This document shows positions 14,912 to 23,035 of a stretch of 31,908 nt of DNA, piece by piece. The notes below the pieces were generated by a model. That model did not search any database. It saw only the letters and a program-made list of their open reading frames with translations, and had not been told where the DNA came from. Position 1 is the first letter of the stretch. Every line of letters starts with the position of its first letter. The position numbers and the translations under genes are program-made. Source of the stretch: CAZSLZ01 sp964607865 (lineage in GTDB: Bacteria > Vulcanimicrobiota > JAJTBE01 > CAZSLZ01); NCBI GenBank assembly GCA_964607865.1, contig CAZSLZ010000016.1, forward strand, positions 1 through 31,908, in the 5' to 3' direction.

Positions 14912-15316
14912 ATGAAAACAGAGAGCAACGACACAGAACTGGGAGTTATATTTACATTACTGGAGATTGGCGAATACCTGGCGGAAGTGGCGACAAACCA
15001 GACAAACCCCGAGATAAAAAAAGTCCTGTATGAAAAAACTGCCACCCAGTTGGACGTAATTGAAAACAGAATTCAATTACTGATGGAAGAATTGGCGGGT
15101 GAAGCGCCTCCTCCGAACCTGGCAGAAAGAATGCAGGAAATAAATACCTGCTATATTGAAGCTGCCAGCCTTTTTATAGCCACCCTGGATTTTTACCGGG
15201 AGTTTATGGAAACCTGTAATTTCACCCTTATTAACGAGGCACGGATAGCCATTGACAGCGCCCGGATAAAACTGAACAGAGCCTATGAAAAAACCAACGC
15301 TTTGTATTTTGATTAA
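14912..15316 (+). CDS. Small helical cytoplasmic protein, unknown function
   Basis: A 134-residue protein, predicted almost wholly alpha-helical, with amphipathic helices around EVATNQTNPEIKKVLYEKTA, IENRIQLLMEEL and EARIAIDSARIKLNRAYEKT. There is no signal peptide, membrane segment or known motif. The pattern fits a small four-helix bundle or a coiled-coil adaptor. TGGAGG sits five to six bases before the ATG. The gene stands alone: it is divergent from the propeller gene and convergent with the 15318 gene, its stop lying a single base from that gene's stop. No function can be assigned. Confidence 0.72.
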   Translation: MKTESNDTELGVIFTLLEIGEYLAEVATNQTNPEIKKVLYEKTATQLDVIENRIQLLMEELAGEAPPPNLAERMQEINTCYIEAASLFIATLDFYREFMETCNFTLINEARIAIDSARIKLNRAYEKTNALYFD

Positions 15317-15317
15317 T

Positions 15318-15845
15318 TTATCTTTTTTCAAGTAATATAGATTTTATTTTATCATTTATCATTATATAGGTAAGATATAAATCCGAATTTTTATATATCC
15401 ATACTTTTCTGTTTCTTTTTTCAAATTCTTTGTGAGGTTTCCCATAAGCATCTTCCAATTCACCGGCAGAATTTCCCAGGCCCAGGTTTCTGCCCGTCCG
15501 CATTTTTTCTATAACTTTGCCTGTGAGCATCAAATGAGAATTATTTAACAACTCTGAAGAAACCATCTCTTTATCTTCAAGTTGAATTTTGTTTATATAC
15601 CAGTCTTGTTTTTTTGCAAATTGAAATTTTAAATAATTTTCGTTATCATTGGTAAAAATATGCCAGCCGGCGCAGTCATTGGGAAATGGCATACCCAAAC
15701 CTGATAATTTTTCTATTGGCTGGCCGGGAATAAAGCCATCGATATCAAACCCCGGTTTTAAAGGCTCGCTGAAGGAAATTCCTGTTGACAGAAAAATCAA
15801 AACAAGTAGAATGAAAAACATAAAGGTTTTTATTGCTTTTTTCAT
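15318..15845 (-). CDS. Small secreted protein with a GxxLGN-type motif
   Basis: A 175-residue exported protein. Residues 1-26 are a Sec signal peptide cleaved near SFSE. The mature part has two similar modules: a first half with GFIPGQPIEKLSGLGMPFP, and a second with LGLGNSAGELEDAYGKPHKEF followed by short strands (KVWIYKNSDLYLTYIM, then KIKSILLEK). The G-x-x-x-G-[DN]-S-x-x-[EL]-[EL]-x-x-[YL]-G-x-P pattern is typical of small alpha/beta domains related to SmpA/OmlA or BLIP-like folds, which act as periplasmic binding or inhibitory modules. GGAGTG lies about nine bases before the ATG. It is divergent from the alkaline phosphatase gene across an 83-base region. The function is unknown. Confidence 0.72.
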   Translation of the reverse strand: MKKAIKTFMFFILLVLIFLSTGISFSEPLKPGFDIDGFIPGQPIEKLSGLGMPFPNDCAGWHIFTNDNENYLKFQFAKKQDWYINKIQLEDKEMVSSELLNNSHLMLTGKVIEKMRTGRNLGLGNSAGELEDAYGKPHKEFEKRNRKVWIYKNSDLYLTYIMINDKIKSILLEKR

Positions 15846-15928
15846 GAATAAATCACTCCTGAAGATAGTAAAAAAAAATTCTTTATGGTTACTGACTTCC
15901 CTGTTAAAATTTTATTGGAGGTAAATAA

Positions 15929-17404
15929 ATGAAACAAAATCCAACCATCAAAAAAACCATTATTCTACTGATTCTGATTCTGGCTTTATCATTAGTGTTC
16001 AATCAGTGCGCCAGCGCCCAGAAGCAAGACAAAGCCGAAACCGCATCCGATTCCAAACCTGAAATAAAAAATGTAATTGTTTTTATCGGTGACGGCGCCG
16101 GAAGCCAACAAAGACGCCTGGCAGCCCTGGTAGAGGGAAACGGCGACCCGGAACATCGCCTTCATATGGAAAAAATGACAACATCGGGGCTGGCTTTTAA
16201 CCACAGCCTGGATAAACTCGTCACCGATTCGGCAGCCTCGGGGACAGCACTTGCCACCGGCTTCAAAACCAAAAATTATTGTATTTCCATGTTGCCCGAT
16301 GGAACAAAATTAAAAACCATACTGGAAATGTGTAAAGAACGAGGTATGGGCACCGGGCTTGTAACCACAGTTCCCATGGCTCACGCCACACCGGCAGCTT
16401 TCGGCGCTCACGTCAAAAGCAGAAAAATGATGGACGAAATTGCCGATCAATTTCTGAAAACAGAAATTGATGTTCTTATGGGCGGCGGAAGAGAAGATTT
16501 TCTTCCCACCAGGGAAACAATCAAACCCCACCCCGAGGTTTCAAAAGTGGACAGCCTGACCCACGCCACCTACGAAATTGAAACCTGGACCGGTAAAAGA
16601 AAAGACGGAAGAAACCTCATCAGGGAATTTCAGAAAAAGGGTTATTTTTTTGCTCCCGATGCCCGGGTTCTGCGACAACTGGTGCCCGGCGATACCAGAA
16701 AAATTATCGCCCTGTTCTGCAAGGGGGCCATGGCTTACGAAATCGACCGCCCCGTTAACCGCCAACCCAGTATTGCCGAAATGACCGAAAAATCGATTCA
16801 GGTTTTGAGGAAAAACCCCAACGGATTTTTCCTCATGGTGGAAGGCGGTAAGATTGATTGGGCCAACCACGGCCATGACGTGGCAGGTTCAGTTTATGAT
16901 ACCATTGCCCTGGACAAGGCAGTAAAAATTGCCCTGGATTTCCAGAAGAAACATCCCGATACCCTGGTTCTGGTGGTGAACGATCACGAAACCGGAGGCA
17001 TGGCCATTACCGCCAATATCAATATTCCCCGTATCAAAAAACTGGAAGCTTCCGCTGACAGAATGGCAAACCTTATCAACCGTGACGGTTCCAATGTGGA
17101 TGAGGTTTTCAAACAGTATGCGGGTATTACCGATTTAAAACCAAGGGAAAGGCAAATGGTCATTGACGAGGCCACCGGAAAATTGAATGTAGCCGACGAA
17201 TGGGGTTATGGTGGAACCGTAATAGCCAATATTCTGGATATATACACTGGCGTTCATTTCTCCACCGGAGGCCATTCAGGCACACCTGTTGTGGTTGCGG
17301 TTCAGGGCCCCGGAAGTTGTGAATTTGACGGTTTTTATGACCAGACAGAAATACCCCGGAAAATCGCCAGGCTGCTGGGATTCGAAATGCCGGAGAAAAA
17401 ATAA
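15929..17404 (+). CDS. Alkaline phosphatase (PhoA family)
   Basis: An exported phosphomonoesterase that releases phosphate in the periplasm. After a signal peptide (residues 1-30, cleaved near ASA), the metal and catalytic motifs appear in family order: VIVFIGDGAG (Asp ligand), VTDSAASGTALATG (catalytic Ser), MAHATPAAFGAH, FLMVEGGKIDWANHGHD (Glu, Asp and His ligands), VVNDHETGG (Asp and His), and STGGHSGTPV near the C-terminus (His ligand). At 491 residues the length is normal. TTGGAGG lies seven to eight bases before the ATG. The cysteine at the end of the signal region (FNQC) is not a proper lipobox, so I expect a soluble periplasmic protein. Its stop overlaps the start of the 64-residue gene as TAATG. 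No Pho box could be identified by eye. Confidence 0.93.
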   Translation: MKQNPTIKKTIILLILILALSLVFNQCASAQKQDKAETASDSKPEIKNVIVFIGDGAGSQQRRLAALVEGNGDPEHRLHMEKMTTSGLAFNHSLDKLVTDSAASGTALATGFKTKNYCISMLPDGTKLKTILEMCKERGMGTGLVTTVPMAHATPAAFGAHVKSRKMMDEIADQFLKTEIDVLMGGGREDFLPTRETIKPHPEVSKVDSLTHATYEIETWTGKRKDGRNLIREFQKKGYFFAPDARVLRQLVPGDTRKIIALFCKGAMAYEIDRPVNRQPSIAEMTEKSIQVLRKNPNGFFLMVEGGKIDWANHGHDVAGSVYDTIALDKAVKIALDFQKKHPDTLVLVVNDHETGGMAITANINIPRIKKLEASADRMANLINRDGSNVDEVFKQYAGITDLKPRERQMVIDEATGKLNVADEWGYGGTVIANILDIYTGVHFSTGGHSGTPVVVAVQGPGSCEFDGFYDQTEIPRKIARLLGFEMPEKK

Positions 17405-17598
17405 TGAAAATATACAGTGTAGAAGCCACCGCCGGCCCGGCGGTGGCTTCCGGCCAAACAGTTAAAAAGGGGCAGGTTCTGGGCAGAGATATTGAAAACC
17501 GGAACTTAACCGCAGATTTTTCCGGAAAAATCAAGAAAATTCAGTTCAACGGCAAAGACCATTGTTTTGAAATTTATCTGGAAGAATTGCCCGAATAA
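17404..17598 (+). CDS. Small barrel-sandwich (biotinyl/lipoyl-like) protein
   Basis: A 64-residue protein with short strands and glycines arranged like half of a biotinyl/lipoyl domain: ASGQTVKKGQVLGRDI, then LTADFSGKIKKIQFNG, matching the pattern G-x-x-V-x-K-G-x-x-[LI] ... A-x-x-x-G-x-[IV]. The modified Lys of true carriers (in an MKM-type hairpin) is absent, so it is more likely a structural or metal-binding module like those in RnfC, NqrA or HlyD-type proteins. There is no signal peptide. Its ATG shares the A of the phosphatase stop (TAATG), so translation is coupled. The antiporter gene follows after a 152-base leader. Its role is unknown. Confidence 0.6.
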   Translation: MKIYSVEATAGPAVASGQTVKKGQVLGRDIENRNLTADFSGKIKKIQFNGKDHCFEIYLEELPE

Positions 17599-17670
17599 CC
17601 GGTTTCATAGTTATCATATTGCCCCTATAGGATGTTTTAAAATTATATAGAATAATATTACTATCAAAAA

Positions 17671-17750
17671 GGCTATTGAAGCAAAGTACTCAGGAAGCAC
17701 CTTCCCTGCAGACAACCTGCTGAATAGCCCCAGTTAATAAGGGGAGTATA
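17671..17750 (+). promoter_or_regulatory. Candidate riboswitch-type structured leader of the Na+/H+ antiporter gene
   Basis: P1: GGCTATT (17671-17677) pairs perfectly with AATAGCC (17723-17729). Inside it are P2, CAGGAAG/CTTC-C-CTG (17691-17708, one bulged C, loop CAC), and P3, GCAG/CTGC (17708-17720), with a purine-rich joint GAAGCAAAGTA between P1 and P2. Directly after P1, CCCC (17728-17731) can pair with GGGG (17741-17744) of the ribosome binding site for ATG 17751. Two of those C also belong to P1, so the folds exclude each other: P1 formed frees the site. I do not match it with certainty to a named class; Na+-I and related ion riboswitches are known upstream of sodium transporters. Confidence 0.6.
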
Positions 17751-19763
17751 ATGGGCTTTAAGTTTACTCGAAAAATTCCTACACTTATCTTTGTATTTTT
17801 AATATTATTTTACAGCTTCTATTTTTTTTCGGTAAAAGCTGAGAAACCAGACAAAACCGGCGCGGTAACCCGGCCTCATTTCGAGGTAAAAACCGATAAA
17901 ATTCAGGCAGCAGGTGTACCCTTCGAAATTACCATAACTGCTTTCGATTCCCGGAACCGTATTATGCGGGACTTTGCAGGAACTATACTGATTAAAAGCC
18001 GGGATGGAAAACTGGGAATAAAAGATCAGGACAGCATAAAACCGGTGGAAGCCTTGGTGGGTTTTGAACAAGGGGTTCTGGTAATAAAAAATCTGGTAGT
18101 GGACGGGCCCGGAGAAAATGTTATCATTGTAGAGTCTGACGGGATGGCCGGAGAAGCCGGCGTTAAATTCATTCCCGGTTACCTGGCAGTTCTGCCCCCT
18201 TTATTGGCTATCATCCTGGCGCTGACAATCAAACAGGTGGTTATTTCCCTCTTATTCGGAATCTGGCTGGGGGCAGCTGTCATATATGGTTTTAACCCCC
18301 TGATGTCGCTGATGCGGGTTCTGGATACTATTCTCATCGAGTCGATAGCCAGTGTGGATCATATATGTATTATTGTCTTCAGCCTGTTTCTGGGAGGAAT
18401 GGTGGCGGTAATTTCCCGATCTGGCGGCAACCATGGAATGGTGGATGTGATTTCCCGCTGGGCCAGAACCACCCGTTCGGGGCAACTTGCCACCTGGGCC
18501 ATGGGCCTGATAATATTTTTCGACGATTATGCCAACACCTTGCTTGTGGGCAATGCCATGAGGCCCCTCACCGACAAATTGAAAATTTCCAGGGAAAAAC
18601 TGGCTTTTATCGTTGACGCCACCGCAGCCCCGGTGACCAGCATTGCCCTGATTTCTACCTGGATTGGTTTTGAAATAAGCCTGATCGGCGACAGCCTGGA
18701 TTCCCTGGGGGTGGGCCTGGAACCCTATGTGGTATTTATCCAGTCAATACCTTTTCGTTTTTATCCTCTTATGTTATTACTCTTCATTTTTATGGTAGGA
18801 TATATGATGAGAGATTTCGGCCCCATGCTGAAGGCGGAAGAACGGGCACGAACCACCGGCCAGGTGCTGGGGCCTGACGCAAAACCCCTTTCCAACCTGG
18901 ATGATGAAGAATTATTAAAAGACAGGAACGTCCCCAGGCGCTGGTATAACGCCATCATTCCCATAGCCTGCGTGATTCTTTTTACAATTGGCGGGTTATG
19001 GTACAGCGGAACTTCAGCTATTGCAGCAGAGCACGGAAAACAAGCCCTGGTTGGGCTCAAACCCTATAAAATTCTCAATGAAGCCAACTCTTTTTACGTT
19101 CTTCTATGGGCGTCTTTCGGTGGCTCCCTGGTTGCCATAATTATGGTGATGGCACAGAAAATTATGAACCTGGAGGAAGCTGTTACCTCGTGGATTGACG
19201 GAGTAAAATCGATCCTGCCCGCGATAATTATCCTCAGCCTTGCCTGGAGCATCGGCAGCATTTGCAAGGAGTTAAAAACCGCCCAGTACCTGGCGCTGGT
19301 TGCCAGGGGCAATATCGCGCCCCAACTTCTGCCCGCCCTTATTTTTCTGATCTCAGCAGTAATAGCATTTGCCACGGGTACTTCCTGGGGCACCATGTCT
19401 ATCGTTATGCCCATCGCTGTATATATCGGCTACACTCTGCCTCCTGAAGCCCTCAAGGAATCAATCTTGCTGGGCAGCGTCGCCGGAGTATTGGCAGGCT
19501 CAACCTTCGGAGACCATTGCTCGCCCATTTCCGATACCACCATCATGTCTTCCATGGCTTCCGCCTGTGATCATATCGACCACGTTCGAACCCAGATGCC
19601 CTATGCCCTGACCGTGGGCCTGGTTTCAGTCTTTGTGGGTTCCATCCCCTCGGGATATGGAATAAACCCCTGGATTATGATGATACCCTGCGCCCTTATA
19701 CTTTTCGGGATATTAAAATATTTCGGCAAAAACCCCGACCAGAAAAAAATACCAATCAAATAA
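17751..19763 (+). CDS. NhaC-family Na+/H+ antiporter with N-terminal extracytoplasmic domain
   Basis: A 670-residue membrane protein that would exchange Na+ for protons (other NhaC members swap organic substrates). Residues ~10-28 are a signal peptide or first helix, and ~40-142 form a beta-rich domain (VPFEITITAFDSRNRIMRDF, strands to ~140) outside the membrane. From ~147 on there are roughly 11 transmembrane helices, with NhaC motifs FFDDYANTLLVGNAMRPLTD, DATAAPVTSIALISTW, FATGTSWGTMSIVMPI and AGSTFGDHCSPISDTTIM. The charged residues in these motifs are intact, so transport is likely. NhaC proteins are usually 450-520 residues, and the extra domain accounts for the excess. AGGGGAG lies four bases before the ATG and can be hidden by the leader RNA fold. 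The SBBP gene follows after 22 bases. Confidence 0.9.
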   Translation: MGFKFTRKIPTLIFVFLILFYSFYFFSVKAEKPDKTGAVTRPHFEVKTDKIQAAGVPFEITITAFDSRNRIMRDFAGTILIKSRDGKLGIKDQDSIKPVEALVGFEQGVLVIKNLVVDGPGENVIIVESDGMAGEAGVKFIPGYLAVLPPLLAIILALTIKQVVISLLFGIWLGAAVIYGFNPLMSLMRVLDTILIESIASVDHICIIVFSLFLGGMVAVISRSGGNHGMVDVISRWARTTRSGQLATWAMGLIIFFDDYANTLLVGNAMRPLTDKLKISREKLAFIVDATAAPVTSIALISTWIGFEISLIGDSLDSLGVGLEPYVVFIQSIPFRFYPLMLLLFIFMVGYMMRDFGPMLKAEERARTTGQVLGPDAKPLSNLDDEELLKDRNVPRRWYNAIIPIACVILFTIGGLWYSGTSAIAAEHGKQALVGLKPYKILNEANSFYVLLWASFGGSLVAIIMVMAQKIMNLEEAVTSWIDGVKSILPAIIILSLAWSIGSICKELKTAQYLALVARGNIAPQLLPALIFLISAVIAFATGTSWGTMSIVMPIAVYIGYTLPPEALKESILLGSVAGVLAGSTFGDHCSPISDTTIMSSMASACDHIDHVRTQMPYALTVGLVSVFVGSIPSGYGINPWIMMIPCALILFGILKYFGKNPDQKKIPIK

Positions 19764-19785
19764 CAAAGGTTCCAAGGAGGCCCAG

Positions 19786-22700
19786 ATGAACTGTAAAAAG
19801 AACATTTCCATTTTTATTTTACTGATTCTAATAACTACAGGTTTTTTTCTACTCAGACAGACCAGGCTGGAACCTTTTTCCAGAAATATTCCCCCAAAAA
19901 GCAATAATTATAACAAATTACCCCTGTATTTTATTCAAAACCGGGGGCAATGGAACCCTGATATTCTTTTCGGGGCAAGGGGAAAAAATTATGGTGTGAA
20001 TATCAGGCCACAGAAAATTGAATTAAACCTTCAAAAAAACGGAGCCGGCGAAAACCTGGCAATAAATTTGTTAAATGCCAACCCCCTCGCAAAAATTGAA
20101 AAGAAAAATAAGTTATCGGGTATTATAAATTTTTATTATGGCAATAACCCCAATGATTGGTTTTTGAATATCCCCACCCATTCCCGTTTAAAAATGAATC
20201 GGGTTTACCCCGGAATTGACCTGGTGTTTTACGGTATGGAAAACGAACTGGAATACGATTTTGTAATAGAACCTGAAGCTGACCCATCCCTTATTCAACT
20301 GCAAATTACCGGCGCCCATCATCTGGAAACCGACAGCAAGGGAAATCTAATCTGCCATATGAAACAGGGACAAATAATCCAGAAAAAACCTGTAATTTAC
20401 CAGGTAATCGAAGGCAGAAGAATCGAAATTGACGGAAAATACCAGCTTTCGGGCAACCGGTTGGCTTTCAACCCTGGAAACTACAACTCACAACTGCCCC
20501 TGGTGATAGACCCGGTTATTTCTTATTCTTCTTATATCGGCGGAAACGGTGAGGATCAGATCAACTCGGTAGCGGTGGACAGCCAGGGTTATATTTACTT
20601 GACAGGTTCCACCACCTCCACCGATTTTCCCCTGGAAAGCGCCAGCCAGGCCAGCCTTTCAGGTAACAGCGACGTATTTATAACCAGGCTGGCCCCCGAT
20701 GGTTCTGAACTTGTTTATTCCACATATATGGGCGGGCTGATGAAGGATGAGGGCAGAGATCTGGCAGTCAATGGCAATGGCGATGCCTTTGTTACAGGAA
20801 TTACCAACTCGGCAGATTTCCCCGTCAACGAACCATACCAGGCTGCAAAAGCTGGGAATCAGGATTGTTTTCTTGCAAAGATCAACAGCCAGGGCCAACT
20901 GGTTTTTTCCACCTATCTGGGGGGAACCCTTTCTGACACTGCCAGCCGGGTTGTTCTGGACAGTTCGGGAAAAATTTACCTGTCGGGTTATACCCGATCT
21001 GTGAATTTTCCCGTTGAAAACCCTTTGCAGGCAGCAAATAACGGCGGTGACGATGCTTTTATTACCTGCCTTGACAATTCAGGTTCAGAAATAATTTTTT
21101 CGTCCTATCTCGGAGGCTCAGAAAACGACCGGGCATATGGCCTGGCAATTGGCCCCCTGGATGCAGTTTACCTCTGTGGCAAGACCAATTCCAATGATTT
21201 TCCCACCCAGAACCCTTATCAGAACAGGCTTCAAGGCAGTTCTGACGGTTTCCTGGCAAAAATCGATTCTGCCCTTGAACTTGAATATTCCACCTATCTT
21301 GGGGGAGAAAATGACGAGGCAATTACCGATATGGTTCTGGATGGAACTTATCCGGTTGTAACCGGCTATACTGACTCCAGTGATTTTCCCACTGCCAACC
21401 CCTGGCAGAATGAACTCCAGGGAGATACCGACGCCTTCATTGCCAGATTTGATTCCAACGGAAACAGCCTGAATTTTTCTACCTATATTGGAGGCCGGGG
21501 AACCGATGAAGCAAACAGCCTGGTTATGGACGAAAATGGGACCTTTTATGTGGGAGGAGTCACCAATTCATCAACATTCCCGGTTCAAAACGCACTGGAT
21601 GAAACCCTTTCAGGGCCAACCGACGGTTTTGTCTCTCAGTTGGATTCCACCGGTTCCAACCTGCTCTTTTCCACTTATCTTGGAGGAAGTTCCACAGATC
21701 AAATTCTGGGCCTGGGGGTCCTGAATTCCAATATTTATCTGGCAGGATCCACAAATTCAAACAATTTTCCGGCGGAAAACGGATTACAGGCCACATTGCA
21801 GGGCAACACCGACGGCTTTGTTACCAGAATTTCATCAGGAAATTTCAGCCTGACACCTACCCAGCAGAGCGGTTCGGGTAACGCCGGGGGCAAGGTATAT
21901 TACACCCTTCAGCTTACCAATAACAGCAGCCAGGCTCAGAGATTCACCATAACCCTGGGCGACCATGATTGGGATATGTTCCTTGCCACTGAAGATTATG
22001 TAAGAAAAAATGCCCGCCAGATTGAAACTGGTGTGGAACCAGGGCATCTGGTAAAAATTACCGTGGGGGTTCTTATTCCCGTATATGCCGGCCAGGGCGA
22101 TTCAGAGCAGGTAACAATTACCGTTGTTTCCACCACGGACCCCAATCAAACCGCAACTTCTAAACTTACCACCAATGTTACCAATATAGGAGGCCTGGAA
22201 TTGTCCCCTGAAAATTACCAGTCTTTCGGCGAACCGGGCTCCGCAGTGGAGTATATCCTGACCCTGAAAAATACCGGTTCAATTTCCGACAGCTACACTG
22301 TAAGCATATCAGGAAATTTATGGACGGTTACCCACCCCGAGAGAGTGGGGCCTGTGGCAGCAGGCGCCACCGAGGAGTTCAAAGTTACTGTTTACATCCC
22401 CGCCGATGCCTGGTACGATGACGAATATTACGATGACTGGTGGGAAGATAACTGGTGGTGGTACGATGACTGGTATTATTATGATTCTTATATGGCCGAT
22501 AAAACTGCAGGCTCCACCCGTTACTCCGGTTCCAGGGACGGCGCTCTGGTTACTGTTACATCCTTCCTTAACCCTTCGAAATCAAAATCCAGCATCCTTA
22601 TGACTACCGCCGGCGACGTGGAACCCGGAGCATCCAGCTGCTTCATAGCCACCGCAGCCTTCGGATCCTATCAGGAAACTCATGTTCAGGTTCTGAGGCA

Positions 22701-22986
22701 ATTCAGGGATAACTATCTTATTACCAACAAACCCGGCAAATGGTTTGTAAGAACTTACTACACCCACAGCCCGGCCCTGGCGGAAAAAATCGCCTCCAAC
22801 CCAATGGCAAAAAGAATTACCCGTGGCCTGTTACTGCCTTTATATGGTTTTGGGTACATGTCTGTAAATCACCCGTTGTGGCTGGTAATCCTTCTCATCG
22901 GTTCTGGAATTTTGATATGTTTTGCAGTGAAGAAAATGAAACCTCTGACAATAAAAATTAGAAGGAATAAAGAAATTAAAGAATAA
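19786..22986 (+). CDS. SBBP beta-propeller surface protein with CFI-box C-terminus
   Basis: A 1066-residue exported protein. Order: signal anchor (~5-24); an SBBP-associated N-terminal domain (~45-240, with FIQNRGQWNPDILF and FYGMENELEYDFVIEP); seven ~63-residue SBBP repeats (~246-684), each with Y/F-S-T-Y-x-G-G then G-x-T-x-S-x-D/N-F-P, predicting a seven-bladed propeller; two NEW3/Ig-like domains (~690-780 and ~795-935); a CFI-box segment starting CFIATAAFGSY (~Cys952) with the usual R-x-F-R-D and YYTHSPALAEKI; then a transmembrane helix (~1028-1050) and a basic tail. It is probably surface-anchored or sorted by its C-terminus. The second Ig-like domain carries a Trp/Tyr/Asp insertion (~876-903). 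AAGGAGG lies before the ATG. It is probably cotranscribed with the antiporter. Its function is unknown. Confidence 0.87.
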   Translation: MNCKKNISIFILLILITTGFFLLRQTRLEPFSRNIPPKSNNYNKLPLYFIQNRGQWNPDILFGARGKNYGVNIRPQKIELNLQKNGAGENLAINLLNANPLAKIEKKNKLSGIINFYYGNNPNDWFLNIPTHSRLKMNRVYPGIDLVFYGMENELEYDFVIEPEADPSLIQLQITGAHHLETDSKGNLICHMKQGQIIQKKPVIYQVIEGRRIEIDGKYQLSGNRLAFNPGNYNSQLPLVIDPVISYSSYIGGNGEDQINSVAVDSQGYIYLTGSTTSTDFPLESASQASLSGNSDVFITRLAPDGSELVYSTYMGGLMKDEGRDLAVNGNGDAFVTGITNSADFPVNEPYQAAKAGNQDCFLAKINSQGQLVFSTYLGGTLSDTASRVVLDSSGKIYLSGYTRSVNFPVENPLQAANNGGDDAFITCLDNSGSEIIFSSYLGGSENDRAYGLAIGPLDAVYLCGKTNSNDFPTQNPYQNRLQGSSDGFLAKIDSALELEYSTYLGGENDEAITDMVLDGTYPVVTGYTDSSDFPTANPWQNELQGDTDAFIARFDSNGNSLNFSTYIGGRGTDEANSLVMDENGTFYVGGVTNSSTFPVQNALDETLSGPTDGFVSQLDSTGSNLLFSTYLGGSSTDQILGLGVLNSNIYLAGSTNSNNFPAENGLQATLQGNTDGFVTRISSGNFSLTPTQQSGSGNAGGKVYYTLQLTNNSSQAQRFTITLGDHDWDMFLATEDYVRKNARQIETGVEPGHLVKITVGVLIPVYAGQGDSEQVTITVVSTTDPNQTATSKLTTNVTNIGGLELSPENYQSFGEPGSAVEYILTLKNTGSISDSYTVSISGNLWTVTHPERVGPVAAGATEEFKVTVYIPADAWYDDEYYDDWWEDNWWWYDDWYYYDSYMADKTAGSTRYSGSRDGALVTVTSFLNPSKSKSSILMTTAGDVEPGASSCFIATAAFGSYQETHVQVLRQFRDNYLITNKPGKWFVRTYYTHSPALAEKIASNPMAKRITRGLLLPLYGFGYMSVNHPLWLVILLIGSGILICFAVKKMKPLTIKIRRNKEIKE

Positions 22987-22998
22987 ACTATTTTAGAT

Positions 22999-23027
22999 TT
23001 TAAAATTGAACAGGACTGTGTTATAAT
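22999..23027 (+). promoter_or_regulatory. Promoter of the maf-mre operon, possibly leaderless
   Basis: TTTAAA (22999-23004), a 17-base spacer and a perfect TATAAT (23022-23027). The maf ATG at 23036 begins nine bases after the -10 box and has no ribosome binding site, so the message may start at or a few bases before the ATG. Confidence 0.55.
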
Positions 23028-23035
23028 TGTTAACC

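Noticed and set aside
17671..17729. Assignment of the antiporter leader to the c-di-GMP-I riboswitch because of a GCAAAG string
   Set aside because: The other conserved elements of that class are not present; the match is a short coincidence.
23006..23011. TTGAAC as a -35 box for the maf promoter
   Set aside because: It is only ten bases from TATAAT, far too close; TTTAAA at 22999 has the proper 17-base spacing.
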